Positions 55,927 to 64,000 of a stretch of DNA of 64,000 nt are shown piece by piece. Location of the stretch: NCBI GenBank assembly GCA_964576515.1, contig CAZNUW010000002.1, positions 124,001 through 188,000 of the forward strand, read 5' to 3'. The DNA comes from SHVO01 sp964576515. GTDB taxonomy: Bacteria > Pseudomonadota > Alphaproteobacteria > Rhodospirillales > Rhodospirillaceae. The number at the start of each line of letters is the position of its first letter. The stretch's first letter is position 1. A program made the position numbers and the translations under genes. The notes under the pieces were generated by a model. That model was not told the origin of the DNA. It saw only the letters and a program-made list of their open reading frames with translations, and made no database searches.

Positions 55927-57717
55927 ATGTCACTGCAACTTCAATTTGAGCAGGCCCGCGCGGCCGCGCTGGCGGGCTATCGGCAACGCAGATTCGCCGC
56001 GGCGCTGGAGGCGATCGATGCCGCCACGGCCTTGCGCCCGGACGTCGCCGAGCCCTGGGTTTTGCGCGGGGTGATCTTGCGCGCGCTGAACCGGATGGAA
56101 GACGCGGTCGCCAGCATCATGAAGGCCACCCAGTTGGATCCCGCCGATGCCCAGGCTTGGTACAACCTCGGCGTCGTGCTGGGGGAAGTCGGACGCTTTC
56201 AGGCGGCTGTCGAAAGTTACGATAAGGCGTGCGCGATCCAGCCCAACGCGGATTCGCTCGTGAACCGCGCGGGCGCGCTCATCAATCTGAAGCGCACCCA
56301 GGAGGCGCTGGAGTCCTGCGATCGCGCGTTGACGCTGCACCCCGGCCATCTCTTTGCGCTCTGCAATCGCGCTCTGGCCCTTGCCGAGTTGAAGCGCAAC
56401 GCCGAAGCGGTCGAGGCCTTTGACCGTGTGTTGGCGCACGCGCCGGATATGGCGGAGTCATGGGACAATCGCGGCACTGTTCTGCACGAGATGAATCGCT
56501 ACGGCGACGCGGTGGCGAGTTTCGATCGGGCGACGGCGCTCGATCCCGGCAGCGTCTCGGGCTGGAGTAATCGCGGTCGCAGTTTGTTCGCCATGCAGCG
56601 CTTCGATGAGGCCCGCGCGAGTTTTGAGAAAGCCCTGGCGGCGCGTCCCCCGGACAGTGCGACGGCGTGGAGCGCCTATGCGGTTGCGCTTGTCGGGCTG
56701 AAGCGCCACGACGACGCGCTTCTGGCCTACGACAAGGCCTTATCGCTGACTCCGGAAGCCGCAGGCCTATGGTCCAGACGCGCGGCAACGCTGCATATGC
56801 TCGGGCGCTTCGACGACGCGCTTCAAAGCGCCGCGCGCGCGCTGGAGATCCAGCCCGGACTTCCCGACGCCCTGGAGACTCGCGGTCGGATTCTGCTTGA
56901 GACTCACCGGATCGAGGAGGGGCTTATGTCCTTACGTCAAAGCGGCGAAGGCGCGCCGATACCCGCCGCGACGTCCGACCACAAAGCCCGCCACGATGCC
57001 GAGCAGCGCGCGTATCTTGCCGAACACAGCGCCGATGACGCATCCTTGGGCGCGCGACTGAGCGGGCCCGCGGTCAATCCCGCCAACGCCGGGGCCGTCG
57101 CGAAGGCCTGGGCGGAAAACCGTCCGCAGGTGGTTGTGATCGACAATCTGTTGACGCCCGAAGGTCTCGCCGCCCTTCGCGCCTTCTGTTGGGGTTCGCC
57201 CATGTGGCGCCGGGCGTACGACAACGGATATCTCGGCGCGATCCCGGAAAGCGGCTTTGCCGCCCCGTTGCTGGCGCAGATCGCCGAGGAACTGCGCGCC
57301 ACGTTCCCAGCCGTGATCGGCGACCACGGTCTAAGGCTCCTGTGGGGGTTCAAGTACGACAGTCGTCTGACGGGCATCAATATCCATGCCGATCAAGCGG
57401 CGGTGAACGTCAACTTCTGGATCACGCCCGACGACGCCAATCTCGATCCGGAGCGGGGCGGGCTTGTCGTCTATGATGCCAATGCGCCGGCGGATTGGGA
57501 GGCGGAGGATTACAACGGCAACGATTCCCGGGTTTGGGACTTTTTGAAGCGCACGAACGCCAAGCCGCTCTCGATCCCGTACCGCGCCAACCGGGCGGTG
57601 ATTTTCGACTCCGATCTGTTTCACGAGACCGACGCCTTCACCTTCAAGGAGGGCTATTTGAACCGGCGCATCAACATCACGATGCTGTACGGGCGCCGGA
57701 CGTTCTACGGGTCCTAA
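55927..57717 (+). CDS. TPR protein fused to a 2OG-Fe(II)-oxygenase-like domain
   Basis: A 596-aa cytoplasmic protein. About ten TPR units fill residues 1-350 (AWYNLGVVLGEVGRFQAAVESY, SWDNRGTVLHEMNRYGDAV and similar). The C-terminal domain (about 385-596) has H487-x-D489 (NIHADQAAVNVNFWITP), distal H566 (DSDLFHETD) and Arg580/581 (NRRINITMLYG), the layout of iron(II)/2-oxoglutarate dioxygenases. ATG 55927 has GGGAGAGG upstream. Substrate unknown; TPRs suggest it hydroxylates a bound protein. Confidence 0.85.
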   Translation: MSLQLQFEQARAAALAGYRQRRFAAALEAIDAATALRPDVAEPWVLRGVILRALNRMEDAVASIMKATQLDPADAQAWYNLGVVLGEVGRFQAAVESYDKACAIQPNADSLVNRAGALINLKRTQEALESCDRALTLHPGHLFALCNRALALAELKRNAEAVEAFDRVLAHAPDMAESWDNRGTVLHEMNRYGDAVASFDRATALDPGSVSGWSNRGRSLFAMQRFDEARASFEKALAARPPDSATAWSAYAVALVGLKRHDDALLAYDKALSLTPEAAGLWSRRAATLHMLGRFDDALQSAARALEIQPGLPDALETRGRILLETHRIEEGLMSLRQSGEGAPIPAATSDHKARHDAEQRAYLAEHSADDASLGARLSGPAVNPANAGAVAKAWAENRPQVVVIDNLLTPEGLAALRAFCWGSPMWRRAYDNGYLGAIPESGFAAPLLAQIAEELRATFPAVIGDHGLRLLWGFKYDSRLTGINIHADQAAVNVNFWITPDDANLDPERGGLVVYDANAPADWEAEDYNGNDSRVWDFLKRTNAKPLSIPYRANRAVIFDSDLFHETDAFTFKEGYLNRRINITMLYGRRTFYGS

Positions 57718-57813
57718 GGCCCTTGAATCCGCCGAATTTGGGGTAAGTCCCGGGTTGCGGGGAAAGGGGGGTGGAAGTAGGTTACGGCCCCTTTCAAAAA
57801 GAGGAGCCCCGCC

Positions 57814-59016
57814 TTGTCGATTCTCGCCAACCGCCTGTCCGCCATTAAGCCCTCGCCGACCATTGCCGTGACGACCAAAGCGGCCGAGTTGAAAGCGCAA
57901 GGCCTGGACGTGATCGGCCTGGGCGCCGGCGAACCCGACTTCGATACGCCGGATCACATTAAGGCCGCGGGCAAGGCTGCGATCGACAAGGGCGAGACCA
58001 AATACACGCCGCCGAACGGCACCCCGGCGCTGCGCAAGGCGATCGTCGCGAAGTTCAAGCGCGAGAACGGCCTGGACTACACGCCGGAGCAAGTGACCGT
58101 CGGCGTCGGTGGTAAGCAAGTGATCTTCAACGCTTTCCTGGCCACCGTGCAGCAGGGCGACGAGATCATCGTGCCGGCCCCGTACTGGGTGAGCTATCCC
58201 GATATCGCCCTGTTGTTCGGCGGCACGCCGGTGTTCGTGACTTGCGGCGAGAACGCGCGCTTCAAGCTGACCGCGGACGCGCTGGCCGCCGCGATCACGC
58301 CCAAGACCAAGTGGTTGGTGCTGAATTCGCCGAATAACCCGACCGGCGCGGCCTATACGCGCGAGGAACTGCGCGCGTTGGCCGATGTCCTTCTCAAGCA
58401 CCCGCATGTGTGGGTGATGACCGACGACATCTATGAGCATCTGACCTACGACGGCTTCAAGTTCGCCACGCTGTGCGAAATTGAACCCAAGCTGATGGAT
58501 CGCACCCTGACGCTGAACGGCGTATCGAAGGCTTATTCGATGACCGGCTGGCGCATGGGATACGCCTGCGGCCCGGTCGCGCTGATCAAAGCGATGAACA
58601 TGATCCAATCGCAAAGCGCCAGCCACCCGACCTCGATCACCCAGGCGGCCACCGTGGCGGCTCTGGAAGGCCCGTTGGACTTCCTGGCCCCGCGTAACGA
58701 GGCCTTCAAGCAGCGCCGCGACATGGTTGTGAAGATGCTGAACGAGGCCAAGGGGATCACCTGTCAGACCCCGGAGGGCGCGTTCTACGTTTACCCGTCG
58801 TGCGCCGGCGTCATCGGTAAGACGACCCCGAAGGGCCGCAAGCTCGCGACCGACACGGACTTCGTCGAAGCCCTTCTGGACGAGGCCCTGGTGGCCGCCG
58901 TGCAGGGCTCCGCCTTCGGCCTGTCGCCCTATTTCCGCATCTCCTACGCGACATCGACGGAAGCCCTGACGAAGGCCTGCAAGCGCATTCAGGACTTCTG
59001 CGCTGCGCTGACCTAA
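57814..59016 (+). CDS. aspC: Aspartate aminotransferase, class Ib
   Basis: A 400-aa PLP enzyme of fold type I. The Schiff-base Lys is K239 (NGVSKAYSMTGWRMGY); LNSPNNPTGAAYT and the C-terminal R-containing FRISYATS (substrate carboxylate Arg) are conserved. TTG 57814 has GAGGAG 7 nt upstream, which decides the start. Class Ib members may also accept prephenate; I cannot tell. Confidence 0.94.
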   Translation: MSILANRLSAIKPSPTIAVTTKAAELKAQGLDVIGLGAGEPDFDTPDHIKAAGKAAIDKGETKYTPPNGTPALRKAIVAKFKRENGLDYTPEQVTVGVGGKQVIFNAFLATVQQGDEIIVPAPYWVSYPDIALLFGGTPVFVTCGENARFKLTADALAAAITPKTKWLVLNSPNNPTGAAYTREELRALADVLLKHPHVWVMTDDIYEHLTYDGFKFATLCEIEPKLMDRTLTLNGVSKAYSMTGWRMGYACGPVALIKAMNMIQSQSASHPTSITQAATVAALEGPLDFLAPRNEAFKQRRDMVVKMLNEAKGITCQTPEGAFYVYPSCAGVIGKTTPKGRKLATDTDFVEALLDEALVAAVQGSAFGLSPYFRISYATSTEALTKACKRIQDFCAALT

Positions 59017-59115
59017 GGGCAAAAACCTTTCTTCCCCCTGTCGGTTTCAGGCTCGGCCGGACGTCCTCCGGGCGAGTCGACCGGCAAATAGGGCTTCGGC
59101 CCCAGGGAGGATCGG

Positions 59116-60312
59116 ATGAAAAGCCACAATTACGGTTGGGTGATCGTCGCCGCCGGGGCGCTGATCACGTGCGTTGCGGCCGGCGCCATGTTCGTGCTTT
59201 CGGTGCACCTCCAGCCCATCGCCGACGACACCGGATGGTCGCGCGCGAGCATTTCCAGCGCCATGACGCTGGTTTTCATCATCATGGGCGTGAGCGGCTT
59301 CGCCTGGGGCATGGCCAGCGACCGCTTCGGCGCCCGTCCGGTCGTCCTTGCGGGCGCGGTCCTGCTGGGATTGGGTCTTGTGTCGGCGAGCCAAGCGACG
59401 TCGCCGCTGATGTTTCAACTCGCCTACGGCCTCCTGATCGGAGCGGCCGGCGGGGCATTTTTCGCGCCGATCATCGCCACAACCACCATGTGGTTCGAAA
59501 AAAACATGGCGCTGGCGGTGTCTTTGGTCACGGCGGGTATCGGGATGGCGCCGCTGACGCTTACGCCGCTCACCGCGTGGTTGATCGAACGTTATACGTG
59601 GCGGCCCGCCATGCTGATTGTCGGCGTGCTGGTCGTGGTGCTCGTCGTACCGACCGTGTTTCTGATCCGCCGTCCGCCGGCCTATGAGGCCGGGGCGGCG
59701 CATGACGCCGCCGCGCCGGGGAACGCCACGTGGGACGCCCTCAAGAGCCCGCAGTTTCTGGCGCTCGCGCTGGCGTACTTCTTCTGTTGCGCGGCCCACT
59801 CCGGACCGATCTTCCATACCATCAGCTATGCGATGCTGTGCGGCGTGCCCGCGATGGCGGCCGCGAGCATCTACAGCGTCGAAGGGCTGGCGGGCCTGGG
59901 CGGCCGCGTCCTGTTCGGGGTGGCGGGTGACCGGTTCGGCGTGCGGCCTGTCCTGATTGTGGGCCTTCTTGTCCAGGCCGTCGTGATCGCGGCCTATGTG
60001 GAGGCGCGCGAGCTTCAGCACTTCTATGGCCTGGCGATCGTCCTGGGCGCGGCCTACGGCGGCGTGATGCCCCTCTATGCCGTCCTCGCCCGCGAATACT
60101 TCAGCCCCCGGATCATGGGGGGCGTGCTGGGCGCCGCGACCATGGCCTCCAGTATCGGGATGTCCTTCGGTCCGGTGGCCGGCGGATGGGCTTACGACCA
60201 CTTCCGCGACTATGCGTGGCTCTACCTTGGATCGGCCGCCGCGGGCTTCGCGGCCGTGGCCATCGCGTTCACCTTCCCCAAGGCCGTGGCCACACCACAG
60301 GCCGCCGCCTGA
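59116..60312 (+). CDS. MFS transporter, OFA/monocarboxylate-like
   Basis: A 398-aa carrier with 12 transmembrane helices. The N-terminal NYGWVIVAAGALITCVAAG and GWSRASISSAMTL, ASDRFGARPVVL motifs fit the oxalate/formate antiporter-like MFS group. SD AGGGAGGA precedes ATG 59116. Substrate probably a small carboxylate; not certain. Confidence 0.88.
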   Translation: MKSHNYGWVIVAAGALITCVAAGAMFVLSVHLQPIADDTGWSRASISSAMTLVFIIMGVSGFAWGMASDRFGARPVVLAGAVLLGLGLVSASQATSPLMFQLAYGLLIGAAGGAFFAPIIATTTMWFEKNMALAVSLVTAGIGMAPLTLTPLTAWLIERYTWRPAMLIVGVLVVVLVVPTVFLIRRPPAYEAGAAHDAAAPGNATWDALKSPQFLALALAYFFCCAAHSGPIFHTISYAMLCGVPAMAAASIYSVEGLAGLGGRVLFGVAGDRFGVRPVLIVGLLVQAVVIAAYVEARELQHFYGLAIVLGAAYGGVMPLYAVLAREYFSPRIMGGVLGAATMASSIGMSFGPVAGGWAYDHFRDYAWLYLGSAAAGFAAVAIAFTFPKAVATPQAAA

Positions 60313-60325
60313 CCCACAAAGAAAT

Positions 60326-60358
60326 TCGCCCCTGAAGGGGGAGGACCTTCAGGGGCGA
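60326..60358 (+). terminator. Strong hairpin after the MFS gene
   Basis: Perfect stem TCGCCCCTGAAGG (60326-60338) with CCTTCAGGGGCGA (60346-60358), loop GGGAGGA. No T tract follows, so Rho-independent termination is unsure; it may protect the 3' end. Confidence 0.6.
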
Positions 60359-60557
60359 TGGATTTAACGTCCGGAGACGGGTCTTTCGACCATTGGCGGC
60401 TTCCGGGGGAGGACCGGTTACCGCCGATCTGCAGTGTTTGCTGCGATGCACAAAAGATAGCTCTGGGCCGGGGGATGTACTACCGCCAATTTCGAGAGCA
60501 GCCTATGCGTTCCGCGCATAGCTAACTATTTAGGAAAAATGACGTTTTCGCAGAGGT

Positions 60558-61520
60558 CTAGACGGCCGAACGGGCGCTATCCTCTAGGTTATGCGCAACT
60601 ACGCGCAGTTGCGACTTCGCGCGCGCGATTTCGCGAACTAGAAAATCTCTAAAGACCGCGACGCGCGCCGACTGCCGCAGTTCCTCCGGATACACGAAAT
60701 AGGCCTCGATCACCGGTCCTTCGATCCCGGGGAGCACCTGGACGACCCCACGGCCTTCCTGGAGAAAGTATTCGGGCATGGCGCCGATCCCGATTCCCGC
60801 CTTCACGGCGCGATAGATGCCGTAGAGGTTGTTCACGCGGAGCGCCGCCCGGGCTTGAATGCGTTTCTCGCGTAAGATCTCGGGCAACCAATTGATCGAG
60901 CGCACCGGCGCGACGCCTTCGCCGAACAGCACGAGGTCGTGGTTGGTCAGGTCGTCAATGGTGTGCGGGACGCCGCGCTCCTTCAGATAGTCCGCCGACG
61001 CGTAGAGGTTGGCCCGTAGCGTTCCGATGTGACGTTGGATCAGGTCGGGCTGGGTCGGTTCGTTGAAGCGGATCGCGACATCGGCTTCGCGCATCGCCAG
61101 ATCGAGTTCACGGTCATCCAGGCGCAGCATCACTTCGATGCCGGGATAGCTCTTGATGAATTCCTTTAGGCGGCTCGTCAGCCACACGGACCCGAATGCG
61201 ATGGTGGTGGTCACGCGCAAGACGCCTTCGGTGCTGGCTTTTGTTTCGGTCAGCAGGCTTTCGACGCTGTTCAATTTGGCGAACACGTCGTGCACGGTCT
61301 TGTAGAGAAGGTCGCCTTGTTCCGTGAGGATCAGGCCGCGCGCGTGGCGATGGAACAGGCTGACCCCGAGCGATTCTTCCAGCGCGCTGATCTGACGGCT
61401 GACCGCCGACTGCGAGAGGTTCAAGGTTTCGCTGGCGTGGGTGAAGCTGCCGGCCTCGGCGACGGCATGGAAAACGCGCAGTTTGTCCCAATCCAGACGG
61501 CTATTCTGACGCTGTGGCAT
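60558..61520 (-). CDS. LysR-family transcriptional regulator
   Basis: A 320-aa regulator with N-terminal winged HTH (LRVFHAVAEAGSFTHASETLNLSQSAVSRQI) and a periplasmic-binding-protein-like effector domain. It lies 94 bp downstream of trxB on the same strand. Target and ligand unknown; the 245-bp spacer before it (60313-60557) holds the MFS hairpin and no clear LysR box. Confidence 0.93.
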   Translation of the reverse strand: MPQRQNSRLDWDKLRVFHAVAEAGSFTHASETLNLSQSAVSRQISALEESLGVSLFHRHARGLILTEQGDLLYKTVHDVFAKLNSVESLLTETKASTEGVLRVTTTIAFGSVWLTSRLKEFIKSYPGIEVMLRLDDRELDLAMREADVAIRFNEPTQPDLIQRHIGTLRANLYASADYLKERGVPHTIDDLTNHDLVLFGEGVAPVRSINWLPEILREKRIQARAALRVNNLYGIYRAVKAGIGIGAMPEYFLQEGRGVVQVLPGIEGPVIEAYFVYPEELRQSARVAVFRDFLVREIARAKSQLRVVAHNLEDSARSAV

Positions 61521-61614
61521 TTGAGATCCTTTCCGCGCCCCTACGCGCGTTCAGCAACTCAACGACGCCGCGACGTGCCCTTCGCGGCGATAGTAAGCAA
61601 TAACAAGCCGACGC

Positions 61615-62556
61615 TCAGCCGCCCGCGGCGAGGAAGCGGTCGGCTTCCAGCGCGGCCATGCATCCCGTGCCGGCGGCGGTGACGGCCTGACGATAGACGT
61701 GGTCTTGCACGTCCCCGGCGGCGAACACGCCGGCGATATTGGTTTGCGTCGAGTCGGGTTTCGTCACGAGATAGCCGTTCTCGTCCATGTCGAGCACGCC
61801 CTTGAACAGGTCCGTGTTCGGCGTGTGGCCGATGGCGATGAAAAGGCCGTCGACTTTCAGGTCCTGCGCGGCGTCGGTCTTCAGGTTGCGGATGCGCGCC
61901 CCGGTCACGCCGGGCGGTGTTTCCGTACCGGTGACTTCTTCGACCGCGGAATCCCAGATCACTTGGATCTTGGGATGCTCGAACAAGCGCTTCTGGAGGA
62001 TCTTTTCCGCGCGCAACGAATCGCGGCGATGGATCAACGTCACCTTGGTCGCGTGGTTGGTCAGATATAGCGCTTCCTCGACCGCCGTATTGCCGCCGCC
62101 GACCACCGCGACTTCCTTGCCCCGGAAGAAGAAGCCGTCGCAGGTGGCGCAGGCCGAAACGCCGAAGCCTTGGTACTTCTTTTCGGTCGGAAGCCCGAGC
62201 CAGCGCGCCGAGGCGCCGGTGGAAATGATGAGCGAGTCGCAGGTGTAGATGTCGCCCGAGTCGCCGACGAGGGTGAAAGGACGCTTGCTCAGGTCCAATT
62301 TGACGATGGTGTCGCTGACCATGCGGGCGCCGACATGCTCGGCCTGCTTTTGCATCTGCTCCATGAGCCACGGGCCCTGAATGACGTCCGGGAAACCCGG
62401 ATAATTCTCGACATCCGTGGTGATGGTCATCTGGCCGCCGGGCTGCATCCCCGCCACGACGATGGGCGCGAGGTTCGCGCGCGCGGCATAGATCGCGGCC
62501 GTGAGGCCGGCCGGCCCGGAACCCAGGATAAGCACTTTGGTATGAGAATTTGTCAT
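61615..62556 (-). CDS. trxB: Thioredoxin reductase
   Basis: A 313-aa FAD/NADPH enzyme. FAD motif LGSGPAGLTAAIYAAR, redox pair C136-A-T-C139 (SACATCDGFFF), NADPH motif VGGGNTAVEEALY, and C-terminal GDVQD segment. ATG 62556 places the cysteines where other TrxBs have them. An in-frame extension to 62679 is not conserved. A CTGC-N3-GCAG palindrome lies 31-41 bp upstream. Confidence 0.97.
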   Translation of the reverse strand: MTNSHTKVLILGSGPAGLTAAIYAARANLAPIVVAGMQPGGQMTITTDVENYPGFPDVIQGPWLMEQMQKQAEHVGARMVSDTIVKLDLSKRPFTLVGDSGDIYTCDSLIISTGASARWLGLPTEKKYQGFGVSACATCDGFFFRGKEVAVVGGGNTAVEEALYLTNHATKVTLIHRRDSLRAEKILQKRLFEHPKIQVIWDSAVEEVTGTETPPGVTGARIRNLKTDAAQDLKVDGLFIAIGHTPNTDLFKGVLDMDENGYLVTKPDSTQTNIAGVFAAGDVQDHVYRQAVTAAGTGCMAALEADRFLAAGG

Positions 62557-62586
62557 AGCTAAATCAGGGCCTTCAGGAGGGCAAAA

Positions 62587-62597
62587 CTGCTTTGCAG
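62587..62597. promoter_or_regulatory. CTGC-TTT-GCAG palindrome
   Basis: Exact CTGC-N3-GCAG, the motif reported for the PHA regulator PhaR, 31 bp upstream of trxB in the trxB/lrp divergent region, followed by the related GCAGCGCAGCAAAA. Confidence 0.45.
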
Positions 62598-62786
62598 CGC
62601 AGCAAAATAAGGGCCAACAGATATACGGTTGCCGTTGTTTAGGCGCAAGAGCGGTCCATTTCGCGTGCGTTGCGAGCATATCTCACCGCGCCCGCCCCTA
62701 TAGTCGTTGCGCCTCGACCTAAATTTTTATAACAATATTTCGCGTCGTTGGGGCAACGGCGTGAAGCTTTGAACGGCGTTGGGGGA

Positions 62787-63311
62787 ATGATGCAGCGGGT
62801 AAAACTTGACCGGATCGATCGGCAGATCCTTTCAGATTTGCAGGCCGATGGCCGGATGACGAACGTCGACCTCGCGCAGCGCGCCGGGATTTCCGCCCCG
62901 CCGTGCCTGCGCCGCGTCCGGGCGCTGGAGCAGGCGGGTTACATCAAGGGCTATCACGCCCAGCTCGATCAGGCGCAGCTCGGATTCGCGGTGACGGTGT
63001 TCGCCCATGTGGGCCTCAATAGCCAGGCCGAGGTCGATTTGTCCGCCTTCGAGACCTTGGTCAAGGAATGGCCCGAGGTTCGGGAGTGCCACATGCTGGC
63101 CGGCGAGACGGACTTTCTGTTGAGGGTCGTCGCCAAGGATTGGGACGCCTACCAGCGTTTCGTGACCGAAAAACTGACCATGGCGCCCAAGGTGGCCAAC
63201 GTGAAATCGGCCTTGGCGATCCGCAGCGCCAAGAACCTGCCGGGCGTGCCCATCGCGGTGGACGGGGACAAACCCGCGCAACCACCGCTGACGGTTCAGA
63301 CGGCGGGCTAA
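62787..63311 (+). CDS. Lrp/AsnC-family regulator
   Basis: A 174-aa regulator with an N-terminal HTH (DRIDRQILSDLQADGRMTNVDLAQRAGISAPPCLRR) and a C-terminal RAM/AsnC ligand domain (VRECHMLAGETDFLLRVVAKD). ATG 62787 or 62790 follows GGGGGA. It is divergent from trxB. The effector amino acid is unknown. Confidence 0.93.
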   Translation: MMQRVKLDRIDRQILSDLQADGRMTNVDLAQRAGISAPPCLRRVRALEQAGYIKGYHAQLDQAQLGFAVTVFAHVGLNSQAEVDLSAFETLVKEWPEVRECHMLAGETDFLLRVVAKDWDAYQRFVTEKLTMAPKVANVKSALAIRSAKNLPGVPIAVDGDKPAQPPLTVQTAG

Positions 63312-63333
63312 CGCTCCGAAAGAAGTTGAGACG

Positions 63334-63428
63334 TTCGTAGCCCTTCGCACCCGCGCGCGACGGCGCGCAATTCAATAAGACCCGCGCGAAGGCGCGCGAT
63401 TCAAAAGAACTGCGGTGACGAAGGGCTA
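63334..63428. repeat. Structured repeat between the lrp-type gene and greA
   Basis: TAGCCCTTCG (63338-63347) and CGAAGGGCTA (63419-63428) form a perfect 10-bp stem, extended by CACC/GGTG. Inside are two imperfect tandem copies of ACCCGCGCG...GGCGCGC...ATTCAA (63349-63379 and 63380-63409). TTCGTAGCCCTTCGCACC (63334-63351) is repeated exactly inside greA at 63458-63475. Confidence 0.7.
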
Positions 63429-63433
63429 AACGC

Positions 63434-63907
63434 TTATTTGAATTTAACGCTCATGACTTCGTAGCCCTTCGCACCGCCAGGGGCGGTGACTTCGGCGGTG
63501 TCGCCCACGGTCTTGCCGATGAGTGCGCGGCCGAGGGGCGACTGCACGGAGATCTTGTTCTTCTTCAAATCGGCTTCGTACGGGCCGACGAGCTGATAGG
63601 TGGTCTCTTCGTCGGAATCCACATCGGCCACAGTCACCGACGCGCCGAAGCGCACCGTGTTGCCCGAAAGCTTGCTGACATCAATGACGTCGGCGCGGCT
63701 GACGATATCCTCGAGTTCGCTGATGCGCCCTTCGATGAAGCTCTGACGTTCGCGCGCGGCATGGTATTCGGCGTTTTCCGAAAGATCGCCGTGCTCGCGC
63801 GCCTCCGCGATCTGTTTGATCACGGCATGGCGCTCGACGGCCTTGAGTTGTTGCAACTCGATCTTCAGCGGCTCTAAACCTTCCGCCGTCATTGGAATTT
63901 TTTCCAT
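63434..63907 (-). CDS. greA: Transcription elongation factor GreA
   Basis: A 157-aa factor that induces RNA cleavage in backtracked RNA polymerase. The N-terminal coiled coil carries the acidic tip (HGDLSENAEYHAARER, with Asp and Glu), and the C-terminal FKBP-like domain ends in the family APGGAKGYEVMSVKFK segment. Start ATG 63907; an internal Met at 63892 is weaker. Its gene end shares an 18-nt repeat with the downstream spacer. Confidence 0.96.
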   Translation of the reverse strand: MEKIPMTAEGLEPLKIELQQLKAVERHAVIKQIAEAREHGDLSENAEYHAARERQSFIEGRISELEDIVSRADVIDVSKLSGNTVRFGASVTVADVDSDEETTYQLVGPYEADLKKNKISVQSPLGRALIGKTVGDTAEVTAPGGAKGYEVMSVKFK

Positions 63908-63936
63908 GACGTATCCTTGTCCTCAAGAAATAGAAC

Positions 63937-63966
63937 AGCCCGCACCAAGGGCGAAGGCTACGGGCT
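63937..63966 (-). promoter_or_regulatory. Hairpin in the greA leader
   Basis: AGCCCG (63937-63942) pairs with CGGGCT (63961-63966) around an 18-nt loop containing AAGGGCGAAGG. It lies about 30-60 bp upstream of the greA start. A leader structure is possible; it has no true U-run. Confidence 0.35.
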
Positions 63967-64000
63967 TACTTAGTCAGGATTGTCTCTACCGCCTAAAATA

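Noticed and set aside
57331..59022. A 563-codon minus-strand frame over aspC
   Set aside because: aspC has the PLP Lys and conserved boxes; the opposing frame is a shadow.

Overview
The window is a gene-dense, GC-rich stretch of an alphaproteobacterial chromosome. It carries CckA, the kinase of the alphaproteobacterial CtrA phosphorelay, at the end of a flagellar operon. It also has a GTTC-N7-GTTC LexA box in front of recA, a phasin, class II c-type cytochromes, and the gene order flgBC-fliE-fliQR-flhB-cckA-recA-alaS-icd. This would suit Rhodospirillales or a neighbouring order, but I cannot fix the family. I saw no tRNA, rRNA, CRISPR array, insertion sequence or prophage. Most of it is core chromosome.

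Left part (1-21.3 kb): the 3' part of an exported helical protein overlaps xerD. Then come small hypothetical genes, an Uup-type ABC-F ATPase, a DMT-family permease, a small GIY-YIG-like protein, a DUF6502-like/DUF5666-like lipoprotein pair, a 1075-residue autotransporter divergent from a secreted alkaline phosphatase, an SLC13 carrier with gluQRS, an HNH nuclease, an amino-acid permease and an exported TPR protein.

Signalling and motility (21.4-36 kb): a minus-strand operon encodes a REC-EAL phosphodiesterase, a large hybrid kinase with Hpt, and a response regulator. Next is the only long gene-poor stretch (27442-27932), which holds a helically phased 9-bp repeat. Divergent flagellar operons follow: an FlhB-C-domain protein, a FlgN/FliT-like candidate, fliO and fliP on the minus strand, and flgB-flgC-fliE-fliQ-fliR-flhB-cckA on the plus strand. 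They share a 160-bp region with a perfect CtrA-type box (TTAA-N7-TTAA). This puts the gene for the kinase upstream of CtrA behind a probable CtrA-controlled promoter.

Housekeeping and respiration (36-55.8 kb): recA, alaS, a phasin with candidate PhaR sites, a MoxR ATPase/VWA pair, crcB, a Cys-rich protein, carbonic anhydrase, icd and a LOG-family gene. A cluster of four c-type cytochromes (three class II paralogues and one tri-heme) follows, then a membrane protein, a LysM protein, psd-pssA and uvrB.

Right end (55.9-64 kb): a TPR-dioxygenase fusion, an aspartate aminotransferase, an MFS carrier, a LysR regulator, trxB, an Lrp-family regulator and greA, with a structured repeat between the last two. 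The least explained items are the cytochrome cluster, the 27.8-kb repeat array, the TPR-dioxygenase, the Cys-rich protein and the greA/lrp repeat.
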